Of a DNA stretch of 60,000 nucleotides, positions 37,310 to 51,321 are shown piece after piece. A program made the translations under genes and the position numbers. The stretch spans positions 19,362,437 to 19,422,436 of the forward strand of contig NC_088313.1 of the NCBI RefSeq assembly GCF_910592395.1. The letters run 5' to 3'. How positions within the stretch are numbered: the stretch's first letter is position 1; each line of letters starts with the position of its first letter. The notes under the pieces were generated by a model, which had not been told where the DNA came from, did no database searches, and saw only the letters and a list, made by a program, of their open reading frames with translations. The stretch is from Lineus longissimus (taxonomy: Eukaryota > Nemertea > Pilidiophora > Heteronemertea > Lineidae).

Positions 37310-40300
37310 TACTTTGAAGTAATGACCGGGTTTTTGCCCAATGTCCTTAATCTAGCTTCATCTGTCTGTTAGTAAATTTGGTTGGTGAAGATGCAAAATG
37401 CACAAAAAGTCAATAGTGGTGTGAAAAGAACAAACATTCGTCGTTTCTAATTAAACCATCTTCCGATTTCTTCATCTTGGTGCGTTTTGATTGACACTAT
37501 GCATGTAATGAATACATACATGTAAATATGGCCCACATAAGACGTTAGGCAACAGTTGTACAGTGCTTCAACTAGTTCAAGAGTACGAAAAGTGCACATC
37601 TTCAAAGGCGATTCGCCTTATAGGCACTCTGTAATGCTTTCGAGCGCCACATGAAAGTAATGCAGCCTGCATCAAGAGAACACTGAAGGAACAGATGAGG
37701 AGAACACGAATATCAGAGGGAGGTGATCACCTTTGGAAAAACCATCACAGAGTTACCCCCGTCACGTTCAATATTGGGGTCAAAATTAACCTGAATCGAA
37801 GCTAAGTTCTTCATCAAATGACGATGATCGAAGTAACATTTCATGATAATTTTTAGCACAATTGGCGACAACGTTACGTCACCTTTATAAAAGTTACATG
37901 AAGATAAGTTTTAGATTAGACTGTTTATCACAAATTCAAATTCTATCATGAGTAAGTGTTTCATTGAGAATATTTGGACAATTCTTGTTTGTCACAATAG
38001 CTATGATTCAAGCTATGAATTCCAATCAATTGAATCATATATAATAAAACACATTAACGGCATTCCAAACTTTAAGTTCAGCAAGGACAACCAATTGTCA
38101 ATATGTCAAAATCTATGCTTTTTTCCCCGGGCAAAATATAGCCTGAGGTCTGTGGTAGCCGAGGTAGTCATAAATGTCATTAAGTCAAATAATTGGATTG
38201 TTTATAACGCTTTCCAAGTTTAAAAATGTTGACTGTTTTTGGACAACTTTAACCTCGCGGCCACGTAGGCGGGGTACTTGCTACGCAATGAACGTCCGAG
38301 GCTTCCAGGGATCAACACGCTTCTCTTTTCTCACGGGGTGCCCTTAAGACCAGTGAGTGCATTCCTTAGTGCGAAGGCCTTTCTTGATATGAGTAAAGAC
38401 ATGCTGTTTTTCTCAAGGTCTTTGTCACGTGTCCGAGAGCTTTGAGGGGCGACACACAAGCCCTGGGGATGTTGTGGCGACTCATGAGCGTTGTCTTGAC
38501 AAGGACCAGTGCATAAGCCGGAAAATTCTGCCAAAGACACTCTTAGAGTAGCAATTGACATTCTTGGGTTTCACTGTTGATCTTTCAGAGCAACTAATGA
38601 TGAAACCGTCATTGCACTCTCTCGGTTTAAAACAATGTATACTTCGGCATTTGTCCACCTGGCTTTCATGGTTTGGTTTTTCTCACGCCCACGGTTAGCA
38701 TGGTATGAAACACTTTCAAACGACAACAACAACAAGAGTTTGAAATAATGCTGGGACGCATCCTTGTGAATTGAAGAGGGACAAAGCTTAAGACAACGAG
38801 AAACTTACTTCAGAACTCAAACATTGCCTGCAAAAGCAGCAATGGTTTGGAAATATTTACTTTTACAATACGTTCTCTCAAATATGCGCCATGCATTGCC
38901 TAAACTGTCTTCTTACATGACGGCCAACATGACCTAAGGTTTTTCCAGACATTTAAAATTGACGCAAGCCTTATTTGCTCAGTCTTTGCCTTTCTGTAAT
39001 ACAACCAAAACACCAAATGGCTAGCCTAATTTGTGTCGGTGAAATCACGATGAAACATAACCAGTTGGTCTGCAGAAACAATAGCAATACACGGAAATAT
39101 CAATCAGTAGTATATTTTATGTTTGGGTAACATGTTTTGAAGTAATTGAGAATAAGGAAAGGAAAATACATTTTTATTTGACTACTTGTAATCGGGTTGT
39201 AAGTGTATATGTGCGAAATCACTGATCATACTTGCTCAGGAATATAACAATTTGCTAAGGGACTGTTGGGCGCCAAACTTGGCCTGACCGGCGTCCTGTC
39301 TAAAGGCAAGAGGACGAAAACACATGTTATGGTCAAGAGGCACGATTAATTGCCAATTACCATAGTTTGTTTATCAAGTGATTAACGTTTTTAACTGAAG
39401 ACGGCAACAGTCCCAGAGACAAAATGGGTTATCAGTGTAAAACGTCCCGGTGTTTCTGTCATCGCCTAATTTAGCCTTGTCTTATTTCTGAACGAAAGAG
39501 CACTTAAAAAACGATTTGATACCACAACAGCCATATCTGAGAATCCCGCATATATAAGATTAGAAAGTAAACTAAAGATAGATTTCGCCAGAGGAAAGAA
39601 AATTATGAGTAAATAATCAGATGATATTGAAATGTTGTTCTCTAATCCTTTTCATTTCCCATTCACATGGGTATAATTGACACCATGGGATTTGGTTTCG
39701 TGTTCAAGTTTCCACTGTCTAGCCAATTACGATGGGGTTTTCTATAGCGAAAATTCAATCAAATTATAATCAATCTAGTGATAAAGTATATCCTAGGATT
39801 ATATACTTTCAAGGTTTGCAATGCTGAAACTTTCAGCGTGTGCAAATCGGCATAGCGGCTGTGGAACGGATTTAACACCGGGGCACTATTGAGAGGGATC
39901 AGGGTTTGATTGAGAGTGACCCATAAAAGGAAATTTGACAACCGTACCATTCTTTGATGTGCGAAACTTTTAAAAAAGTCGATTTTCGGTGTGAACCATT
40001 TAAAATGGTGATTATCTGTATTTTAACGATCAGACATGTCGCTTTAAGGTAATTATAAGTATATATAAGTTCTAAAGCAACCCGGCATTCAAAGACTGCA
40101 AGGCTATTCTACAAATGTTGACTTATCCAAATCTATGAAGTCAATCGGTTCATGATTTTTTCTCATCCGTCTTTTTCCCTTTTTTTCCCCTTGACAATGA
40201 CGAGAACTGGCGTTGGAACGAATCAGTCGAGTTTTGCCCCTGGTTAAATCATATCTGCGAAAGTTCTCAGATGCACGCGGTACACGTACATTGTCTCCTA

Positions 40301-41643
40301 CAATGTGTGCACAGCCTCCACGCAGAACTCCACCATAGTCACCGAGCAACAACTCCGGCAACAGCAGACTTTCATCCGATCAAGTATCCTCCAAACCACA
40401 AAGGTCATTACAACCACGTTACCAATATGATGTGGACCCCTTGGTCTATTTGTTTAATGACACGCTTCGAGTGTGCAAAAGGTTTCTACACTTTAACCCC
40501 AAGTGCAATACTCAAGATTCTTGCGCCAAATTCATAAAATGTCAAGCTTTCATATATCACAAAGGAGACGCCATAACCTGTTGATATGTAGGTATGTGTA
40601 AAGGTAAAACACAAGGACGTTGGCACAGGTGTCCGTCAGTTTTAACTCACGTCGGCGTTAAAACCAGGTTTTCTCCATCTGCCTCTCCCACACCTTTTGT
40701 CAAATCAATTGCTGCATCAAACCAATAAGAACATCGGCTTGACAGAGGTTTCATGCAGGCCAAATACGCTATGACAGGTTAAGGGGTAATGTTATACTTG
40801 GCTCGAACTCAGCATTGATGATTACGTTAAGTGCAAAAGCATTGTGTGCAATCGGACCCCGTCCAGTGGTGGTGTTGGAACGACAGGTTGTTGATTCACC
40901 AGACACTAGAATATGGTCAGATTAAGTACGCTGCGTGGATCTTAAAGGTGTCTGCAACCGGAGTTCATATGTAGGCGCAGTTCACAACTGGGACGTCTCA
41001 ACATCAAAAAGAAACATTACGAAGAATTGAAGCTTAGTGTTAAGTCTTACCTTAACAAAAATCCTAGTATAATTCTGACCAGTCCTTGCTGTCTGAGCTG
41101 TTTCATGACGTCACCACGTGGCTCAGATAGCCGCTTGTATCCAGATGACCCATGGTTGGGGTGATGGCAGGGAGAGTCACCATAGTCTAGTTGCTAACCA
41201 TTGCAATCCTTAGGCAGCCGGGTGGAGAGAGCACCAGCACTGCAACGGGAGAGTGCATGTGTTCACTGTCGGCTTGTTCGGTCAGCAAGCGCGGCGCTGC
41301 CTTCGAAAGTAGAACGCGTTCGCGAACAACGACTTGAAAGTACCATATCAAGTGTATTTGAAAACAAATTAAGTTTTTGAAAGGATGGCTTAGAATGACG
41401 CTCTCCTGGTCGACTGCCAACTTCCAGCAGAAGCGAAATCCTTGATGGCCGGTGTGAAAGTTGAGGCCTGTGGCGTTGAACGGCACTGCCCTTACAAAGA
41501 GAGATATCTTACAATCAGTTCTTCGGACCTTCTGGGGCAGCTCCAAAAAAAGGATGCAGAAGCACAAGTCCGTCGTAAATCGCTGGGTGGATCCCACTTT
41601 ACTGTTTGGAGTTGGCCTACCAACAGCGGTAGTTGCCGCAAAT

Positions 41644-41868
41644 TCACTTGCGCATCCAACTTTGAAGTGATAATTCAAAGATCGATGGTAGTTTGATCAC
41701 TTCTAAGAAAAACTGATTGATGAATATAGAAAGTTTGAAATTGTCTGCAGGTGAACACTTGTTACTCGAGGAGGAGATCGTCTGCTCCTGAGTTATCGTA
41801 TGATTTCGGCGTAAACAACCCATTGAACAGACCAGGAATAACCACAAACCAGTAACCAAAAACACCAT
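41644..41868 (-). other. ORF with signal-peptide-like N-terminus
   Basis: An ATG in a strong context (ACCATGG) begins MVFLVTGLWLFLVCSMGC, then a polar stretch with an N-glycosylation sequon (NHT) and a Ser run. The later part looks like intron translation and no good donor was seen in the right place. It could be the first exon of an unrecognised secreted protein, but a chance ORF of 75 codons is likely. Confidence 0.18.
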
Positions 41869-43390
41869 GGTTTGTCTCTACAACTTCACACGCCAGGTAA
41901 CTTACTCCAGATCGTTTGGATGTGTTTGTTTGTTTCTTGTTAACAGATACCAAAGGTATAAAACGTTTACTTGAACGTCTGATTGGTTTAAAGATTTGAA
42001 CATGGCCAGAATAAGGCAGGTTACCACCGGAGTCAGTGTCCGCCGAGGTACGTGTAGTGATTTACAGCTAACGAGAGTAGACACGCGGAAACGGATACGT
42101 CACAAATTCGCTGATGCCAAAAAGCGGGTAACTGGCAGGTTTGGGCAAAGGGTATGCGGAGAAATTGCCCTCTGGTTGGAGAGCACCAGTGGTTACATGT
42201 AGATACATCGTATCTGTCTGTATGTTGAACTTGCCTTAGAGGGGCGGAGGTCGGAGACAACTCGCCTCCGCAATCAGTCCTTCCCTGTCGTGTTTAGCCA
42301 CCTGGCCTGTTGCGAACATCTATATTAGGTCGAGGAGCTGATGCTTTGTACAAATGGCTACATATTACAAATGGCCATCGGCATGTTTGTTCGATTATCT
42401 CTGACCGTACCTTCTACATGGGGTACTGAAGATTTTAGTGATATTTTGAGACATCCTGTACATCGGAACTAATCAAGTTTGTTTTTTGGCGCCGGAGGTG
42501 AAATCAATTTTAATTCAATGGATCATGGTGAAAGATATAGCGTTCCGAATGTGAGCCTCCGGGGCACCACTTGTCTGCGGGCAGCGTCTCATAGAGGCGG
42601 TGAAGAGAGCTTTAGATAGGCAATTACTTTTCACGGTTCTGCAGCAAATTACGTGTACTACCAAACATTGGGATCAGGTAGTTGGATAATCAAAATCGTA
42701 CACCAGAGTAAACCGCAGCCTGGGTCGTAGTGGTGCTGATTGAAAAGTTGAGATTAGTCCAAGAAGAATCTGAGTCCAGACTCATCGAAGACCTTCGAGC
42801 CATTTCCATATAAGATTTGTTAGAATCTAAGAATCTGTATAAGAAATTAGAAATTAGACAGGAATCTTAGCAGCATTGTAGTTCTTAGAAAAACCACTTG
42901 TGCTCGCACTAACGTGCCCTCATTGCCATGACCGAGGGACTGGACTGTCTCGGCGTATAAGCAGTGTCCGAACATGTCCCATGTCGGCAAACATCAAAGA
43001 CTCAACGAAATACAGTAGGTATTGACCAGTGTTCCAATTGTCCATCAAAGATTGGATATATGAGGTATTGACATTCTCTTCGTAAAGACACCTACCACAT
43101 TTCTTAGGATATTTAAGAGAACACACCAAAAGCCCGACCAAAGCAGGAACCCTTACTGGTTCGGCGACCTTCCATGTTCCAGGAATAACCGAGAACTAGG
43201 CCTATTCTACAGAGAACTCACAAAGCTTGCTCACTTGAATTATTAACAGCGCCATCTCAACTACACCGCTCGAACAAATCAAAAGTTTAACGATTTCCGT
43301 ATTCGACCAGCAAGCGCCATGCTAAAACGATCGACGTCCGGCGTCGCTGGACACGGCCAAAGACATCCCACCAGACGGCATGAGCCCAGC

Positions 43391-43612
43391 CAACCAGCGT
43401 CACCAGCCAGTGACTAAACTAAAGTTACTGGATAGCATCAGCCGACTGGACGAACGTCATTAGCCAGGGACAAAGCCAACTTGCTTGCATCGACACAGTC
43501 GACAAATGTCACTAGCACGGGACAAAGCCACCGTACGTGATAGCATCAGCCCCCACACACTCTCTTCACGCTAAGATCCCAAGACATCAAATAAATGTCA
43601 CTAGCAATTTGT
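43391..43612. repeat. Degenerate tandem repeat, unit about 52-58 bp, ~4 copies
   Basis: Related blocks such as GACGAACGTCATTAGCCAGG (43449) and GACAAATGTCACTAGCACGG (43501), both followed by GACAAAGCCA, lie 52 bases apart. More diverged relatives lie near 43391 and 43588. Confidence 0.75.
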
Positions 43613-46064
43613 ACAACTGTGTTCTGACCAATCAATGTGATAAACAGCGAACTAATATAACTCCATTAATCAAATTATCAGCTAAATGTACCATTACACA
43701 ATGCGCTAAATAGTTTATAACCGATGGCCAAGATGAATTATGTTGATAGCTAGCGGTCGCTATGGACTAATAAAGTATTCTTGTCCGATACTGACCAGTT
43801 GAAAGCTTACCGTTGGCATGTGCTGGTTAGCCTGTTCGAGTAGATGTGGGTGTAAATGGGGACCGTGGCGACTCGCGGATTTAGGATCCAAACGAGATTA
43901 AGTCCGCAAAATCTCAGAGTATACATAAGAAAAGGTTATGCCACTTTGTGACCAGAATTAAGTAGATATATCTTGGCATCTTACAATCATTCCTGATGTG
44001 ACTGAAGATTACGAGCTTATTTGCTGCTTGACATCCACCAACTTTGGACATTCATCCCACACAATATGCGAAGAGTTTATGGGCGACCCGGATTAGTATA
44101 GCGGGGAAGGGCAGACTTTAAGAGTAACCAGCATGGTACTCTAAGGTCAGACCGGAAGTACACAACTGTATAGTACAATGTTGATCATACATTGTACATT
44201 GTATCTTTATACAATTTCTGGAGTAATTTCATTAAATCTTATATCAAGAAGTGCATGGCTGCAGGTTAACTGATTAGTTTCCTGTTTTCTTTAAGTGTTC
44301 AAAGTACACTTTATTCTACAACTGGAATGTAGGTCATATTCAAATAAAATAGTTCACGACGTATTTAGACTAAAACTGTATCAAATCATAGGTAAATTTA
44401 ATCAATTTGGTTTCAAGGATTCAAAGACACATCTGTACCGCATCAGAACGGTCGCCACATGGACGCAGTTAACCGCCACACGGTCCATTTCAAACCAAAA
44501 ACGTGACTGCAAGTGCATCATCGACGATCATCCATATTCAATTTCTGTCAATGTATGGTGAATAACCTCAATTCCCAGAAGGAACTGGAAACTTCACTTC
44601 TAATTAAGCATCGACTTTCCATAAGATCATCTCAATTTTTCAATCATCTCATCTCAAATAGTGTAATTATCTGTTTTGCATTAGAGTAATTGTCTCTTCA
44701 TCATTGATTACTTCGATCCATGTGAGACTATCGACCTCCATACCGCTGAATAACAGAGGTAGGGCACCTTAGGTCCGATTACACCATCATAACGTGTTCG
44801 ACCTCAGGTGGAACGACTCTGGTCGCAAGAAGAGAGAATGGACCAAAGATCAATCGGGGATACAGAACAACTGTGGGTACAGAAAGTCTGTCATGGCTTC
44901 CAGCTGTTAATCTGCTGTTTTATACAAACCTGCTTGAAAACCGGTAACATACCAGAGATACCCCCCTCTTCCAACTTCGTACTTCCCCATTATGCGCAAT
45001 ACGTTCTGACTTAGAAGTTCAACTATCCATCAGACAGTACATCATTAAAACTTCGACAAGATGCGAGATGTTACATCGTATCTTAGATAACACATCTGAA
45101 GACAGAACCAACGGCTTGATCAATAGGGTGCCTTTTCTTCGACAGACCAAGCCAGTCCAATCAATATGGACCATTTATTACCAAGCCTCCCGCCAGCATT
45201 GATCCCCTCGTTATAACAGATACAGTGACGTAAAGGCAAGTATAAGATCATCTCAAACCTTTGGTTGAAAAAGGCTAACGACCAGAAGAGGTTCATGATG
45301 CCTACGACAACGATGACCATGTGGTCACCTTCTCGGATGAAGTCTTAGCTAGGTTCTTTCCTAATCGAGCCCGGGAGTATCATCCACTAGGCTCCAATGA
45401 TGTGCCCGGCAGACGCAAGGAATGTCGAAGATTATGTCTCACAAGCCGTGATATCGTACCGACAAGCACTCGACCAGTCAACTGATATCGTCAGCCGAGG
45501 TTACTGTCAACATTGCCAAGCCAGACAGATATTTAGAGGTCCCGTATGATGTGCATGTCCACCATAGGTATTTGCAAGTCGACCCAGGATCAAGTAATGG
45601 CAATTGACTTTACAACAAGCTCTATACATTCGCGGAATGTATTGGTATTTTTGAACATATTGATCTATACTTTGATATTTGACAGTTCGAGTATGATATT
45701 CTGACCTTACAACCACTTGTGCATCGGAATGCTTTATTCACGAATTGCATACTCATACTGTTTGGGCATAACTTAGTGCAAAAGCCTTTGCTGCATTTGA
45801 CGCCAAAATTCAGAAAAAGCCACCGGGCGCCATAAGAAAAATGCTTCAGGCTTAGAGTGTATGGTGCTTGAGTTGAATTTGCCAAACATCCAATGAAAAA
45901 TTGACAAAGGTGTCACCTCGTCCAGTTTCAAAAATATTCCAATAGCGTATGATGTATGATGACACTCGATCCGTTCCTGAAGCAAGAAACTCACAGGAGT
46001 CACCGCGAAATTGTAACCAAGTCAGTTCGAAACCTGCCCCGATACAACAGGATCGAGTGTTCCT

Positions 46065-46150
46065 GATTGGCAACCAAAATGACGACCTTGCTAGATTGGT
46101 TCAGTTATGATGACTGTACCGACGAAGCGGAATTGAGGGTTTCTGATTGG
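46065..46150 (+). repeat. CCAAT-flanked repeated module, copy 2 (three GATTGG boxes)
   Basis: GATTGG at 46065, 46094 and 46145 with GTTATGATGACTGTACCGAC between the last two. GATTGG is the inverted CCAAT box. The sequence before the first box (CAGGATCGAGTGTTCCT) also matches the third copy. Confidence 0.65.
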
Positions 46151-49100
46151 GCTGAACCGACAGAAAGGGAAACCACGAGACAAATCACGTGACTGAAGTG
46201 TTCCAGTCACAGTGTCATATCGAGTCCACGCATCCGATCGCGAGCTGCTGATGTCAGACTTCAACCCTGCCCACGCACCAATCAGCATTTATCTTAATGC
46301 TACGAAAACTACTTCGGGCTATCTAGCAACAACACACGTTCGCCATTTATTTCAGCCATATATAGAAGCTGTTTCCAGTCGTATTTTAGTGCTAGCCACA
46401 TTGCAAAGTTTCACGCGACGTCTGTCCTCAGGCAGCAAATGCCCGACGAAAATAACTGATGGCGAGTGGTCGTTGACATTTTGTATTTATCAGGAAGCCA
46501 CGAGATAATCCAATGAATGTTGGAGTGAGTGGCACCCGATTGTTGGTAAGTGTCCAAAACTGTTCTGGCCCGGAGTATCCTGTGATTCAAAAGGTAGGAT
46601 ACGTGCATGGCCACCTTTGAGGCTACGAAAGGCCAATTTCGTACAGGTAATGTTTTTACGAAGCAGAATCGATAGCTTCTGTGGGCATACAGCAGGAATA
46701 GTATGTTGCTGAAGACAGTATGAAATTACAATTACATGTAGTTAGAATATATTATGAAATTTGAGAAATTGCATTTAACCACAGCAGGAGCACCAATTGT
46801 ATCTAAGGATACACTGAGTACTTCACTAATTCAACAAAAACTTTGTATACGTAACCTATTGGACATCAGTTATTAAATTAACTCAATTTTGAGTTTGTTA
46901 AGATAAAGATCATTATAAATAACCTCAGGAATTCGGAGGCGGATATCCAATATTTCGATCGTTCTTGTTATGAGTAAGCGAAGGTTTCACCATCACTGTC
47001 GCATTCACCCCTTTTCGCAAGAAAATATGCACTTCTCTGTAATTTAACATATTTCTTCGCGTAGGCCCTACTGTAAAAGTGATAGCCCCGAAACCACAGA
47101 AACGAAGTACTCTTCATATGGCAACGAAACACACGAATTCAAGCAAATTTGATATTCTAGATATCTGTTGACTTGTGACTTCACATTGATTGGCCTATTC
47201 TTATGACTTGGCGTACGTATGATGTACTACTGATAGTGCTCGTCCTCCTATACAACTTTTAATTAGTTTTGACTCCAGTGTCTACAAGTAGGAATCTCTG
47301 GCACCGCGCTCTTTAGTCCCAAAGCAATTTGAAAGGACGAATCGATATATCGCTCCGTGGTGTGAAATGAGTCTAGAAAGATGGCAAGACAGGGTGGCCC
47401 CAAGGGACAAAAACAAGCATTACATTTCCACTACATAAAACAAAAGGCACTATCACCATCGGATGGAGAATCTTCCGGGAGGAAAATGAGAGCAAGATAT
47501 CGCGATTCGGTCCAGTATAGGTTTTGCTCCAGAACAAGTTTTGACAAGTTGCTTAAGTTAACATGGCGTTTGGACGTAATTGTCACAGATAACGTCGAGT
47601 TGAGTTGACGCCAGCGTTCATGACAAGCCTTGTTACGAACAACTAGGCCTTACTCAGAAAACGAAACAGCACTTTGTTTCAAGATGATAACATTCCATCA
47701 AATGGTGCAAGAATGTCGTGAAACAGATTGGTTGAGCAGATGATAGATCAATGGTGGACTGTTATGGACTAGTACACTGACTCCTCTCATGACAGGCTAA
47801 TTACGGCTTAGTGATTTACTGGCTATATGCGGCAATGCGATGATATGCGTATAACTGGTCATTGGGTGTTACTATATCATGCAATGATAAATCATCGCGA
47901 AAGATTGGTCCCAGTGTGGCCCAAACGGTGTAAGCTGATTTCCTCGCACAAACCAACGAGGGGCAATTCAGGAGAGCATCTTATCTTGTTTGTTGTTAAA
48001 TCACCTCAGTTTGTCTAATGGGATCGGTTTCCTACGTCAGTAGCGAAGCCTTGAGACTCGTTTTTTTTTCTTCGTCTGACATTTGAAAGTTTTGTATTTG
48101 TATTTCAATGTGACCCAAATTGTGCAAACAAATCACCAGCTGCGCAGTCTCCGAGTTAAAGTTTGTGTTCAAGGTAGCTCCAGGTAGCTCAGTGCCAAGT
48201 GGACCAGCTCGTAGCTCTGATTTAAAGATCTTAATTGAGTATTTCTCAAGTGATTTGCACCTGAACTTATATAAATCAATATCGATTACGGCATTCCTTC
48301 TCCACCATTCCATCTAAATAAGGTTAAAGAGCAATGTTGTTCAATTTGCTCTGCCGCGTTGTTTCTCTTAAAGCAATTAGCTGGCTGTGAAAGAATGAAT
48401 GAGTAGCGGAGTGTCTTATGAATATTTAAAAATCTTTACGTATAACTATTTCCCAAGAGTTATGTATAGTTACATACTGGATGTCTTGGACGCCGATACT
48501 TGCTTGCTGACTCAATATCATGATGTCATATTGGTATACGCTTTCTAAATAAGGAAACAATAGTTCTGGACGATGGGCCTCGACCATCTCGCTCTGAGAA
48601 CGCAAGTTCCCTCCGGGATACCCTACCTTTTGAGGTAAAATGCTGCTCAACTCATGGTTAAAACAAGTACTTTTTGTCATCATTATCAACCCTTAGAATT
48701 TGATAAATCATAAGCCTGACTTTATGACAATCACTATGACAGTATGACCTTTATAGACATTGCAAACTTTCGAAACGTGCTTATTATACCAATTGCCGAT
48801 ACAATGCATTTTTCCGGTTGGGCGGTGTTTCGTTGTTCCAGCTTCCGGTTGCAATGGCCGTGACCTTTCACTTTGACAACATTTGAATCGCATATGGTAT
48901 ACGACAATGAGATATCATTGTATATCATTAAACTTTAAAATAATTGGGGCGAGAATTCTTGGACGATTTCAATATATCGGGCGGGCCACTAAAAGCGAGT
49001 AAACTTAACTAGATATGGAATTTACAATGATTGCAATGCTTATCTTGTCTCACCGGTATAGATTATTTGTCCGCATGTTGGAATTTCTATTCGTTTGCAA

Positions 49101-49539
49101 GAAAGCTAAGAATGGTTACCCACAATTTCAAATATCCAGAAGAAGAAGGTTGATTCTAAGCCATACAATCAAATTAAGGCCTAATGTGACAAAAAGACAA
49201 CAAATTAGTGTAGTTAATGTCATGTAATGTGCTTTATGTTCCATGACAGGATTATCATACCTATCCTTAATCATATGATTATGGATGTGTGACTATCGAA
49301 TTTGTATATCACGCAGAAGAAAATGAGATTACGGTGATCTAATGTTACTTGGATAAGCCATGTTTATCTGAGGTTAAGAATCAGAGATCGGTATATCAGA
49401 AGTATAATTTGGAAACAAAGCCATGTAAAGGCTGCCCTTTATCAAAATGGTCATAACCTTGTGGCCAGAATACGGCCAATAGGCAGGTTTGGCAACCCTT
49501 ACGAAGAACTAAGAACGACGACGTTTTGTACGCCATATG

Positions 49540-49621
49540 TACTGGAGATTGTCTACGGTTGCACTATTGTCCACAATGACTTCTTCAGGACTGATGTTGT
49601 TCACGTCATCCGATCTCGTAA
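49540..49621 (+). repeat. Dispersed repeat family B, copy 1
   Basis: TACTGGAGATTGTCTACGGT, then ACTATTGTCCA, ACTGATGTTGT and TCCGATCTCG align in order with 53687-53759, with two deletions in the second copy. The overlapping ORFs here are probably from the repeat, not a host gene. Confidence 0.7.
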
Positions 49622-50281
49622 CGGTACTCCGCTATCTTTTGCAGCTTCCGACAAGTCAGTCATTGACACTTTCACCATGTGAGTCTGTTCGGGATGTGTC
49701 GTTGTTCACTATACAGGTTTTCCATTATCTTTGTGTCCAGGGGTGCTTCGGCTAACGCACCGGTATGACATTAATGAAGGAATACGCGAAGGTTACATTT
49801 CCATCAAACTGGACCTATCATAAAGCTCTCAACCAGGGGTAAACGATCTAAAATTATACACAATATAAACAGTCATGTATAAATCATTGTCTGAAGAAAA
49901 AGAGGAAGAGATAGCTCTTGTCTCAAACCACTGTTACTGACTATCAATTATGCATAAACATGACAGGAGTCTGCATCACCTAGGCCTGAATATGCAACCA
50001 AAGGTGAGAAGGCCTTTAGACAAGACGTTACAACTGCAGGGGAATGTTGAAACAATGTCTATTAACACTGTCGTAGACAATAACGCGGTAGGTGGTATTT
50101 TTACATTTGAAGACGCCAGGTATCTTCCGCTTCGTCATCAGCCGACACTGATGTCTGAACATTTACATTTCTCAGCTCTTTGTATTAAGTGATTTTTAAG
50201 ATGTCGGCTTATTTGATGAAAGTTACAGGCGAGGATTTACAAGAATCCAATAAACAACATAGAGAGACTATACTCTCTTTG

Positions 50282-50458
50282 AATAGAAGTGCTACTCTCA
50301 TCGAATAAAGGTGCAACTCCCATCGAGCAGAGGTGCTACTTTCATCAGGTAGAGGTGCTTCTCTCGTCGAAAAAAGGTGCTACTCTTGTCGAGTGGAGGT
50401 GCTACTCTCATCGAATCGAGGTTCCACTGCTATCGAGTCTAAAGGTGCAACATTCAAT
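50282..50458. repeat. 22-bp minisatellite, eight units
   Basis: Eight consecutive units of exactly 22 bases with consensus near AATAGAGGTGCTACTCTCATCG, at 50282, 50304, 50326, 50348, 50370, 50392, 50414 and 50436. Units differ by a few substitutions but not in length, except the last. Confidence 0.93.
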
Positions 50459-51321
50459 CATATTTTTCGGTTGTGAAAACCCTTGATTCGAAGTCCAACC
50501 ACATGCTTTAGCGTTTTCTTGAGTCAACCCAAAACCTTCACCAAAACAAGTCAGGAATGTTCCAAAGTTATGAAGGTCGAACAAACAAAGTAAGTGGAGA
50601 TACACTTTCTTGGCGATTTACGAAACGATCTGCAAGAAAAAAAGTCAAATTCCTCTTTCTTATTTCAATATTTGTTTTCATGGTCCACCACATGTGTTCA
50701 TAAGATTCAACTCGATAAAGACATTTGTATTGTTGTAACACTTCAAAAAGTGAGAATAACTCTCAAGAGTGATCCAGTGAGCTGACCCAATGTCAGCACG
50801 TCTTTAAAAAGCAATCAATTGACAATTTGAAAGTTTAATAGTTATACGCTTAACATGCACTCGGTATTATCCAACTATAAAATGATGACCTTTGCATCGT
50901 GGAAGATGTGATTAAAAAAACATTACGAATCACCATCTCTCACTGAGGTTTGTCCGAAAAATACACCTTCTGCAAACCACTATGATCCCGTTTATCTTTG
51001 GTATACATTATTCAATATTGAGAGCGGGCAGCTAGAGTGGCCATGCATGTACTTTCTCGCTTCGATTGTTTTCCTTAATTATGTCATAATTTCTTAACAT
51101 CGATTTTTGTGTCATTTTATTTGACAGCTTGCACGGATTCAGACACGAAGCATTAAGTATTGATTGCAAGATAATGATTTGGATTACAATATGAAACAGA
51201 AGGCCATGGTGTGATGTGGTAAAACAAAAATGCAACCTGTCTGAGGAACTGCATCCATTCCATTGAGTACAGTCGTACTATTTGTAATACATGTAAGCTT
51301 ATAATTTTGGGCCACCAATTC

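Noticed and set aside
41187-41678. 163-codon minus-strand ORF, the longest in the window
   Set aside because: An ORF of this length is expected about once or twice by chance in 60 kb on both strands, no domain is recognisable, and the opposite strand is open in two frames as well.
44174-44196. Perfect 8-bp hairpin (TACAATGT / ACATTGTA)
   Set aside because: It is short and AT-rich with no context such as a tRNA, histone 3' end or transposon boundary; this is expected by chance.
49461-49755. Overlapping plus-strand ORFs as a gene
   Set aside because: The stretch contains a dispersed repeat copy (49540-49621) matching 53687-53759, with no splice structure.
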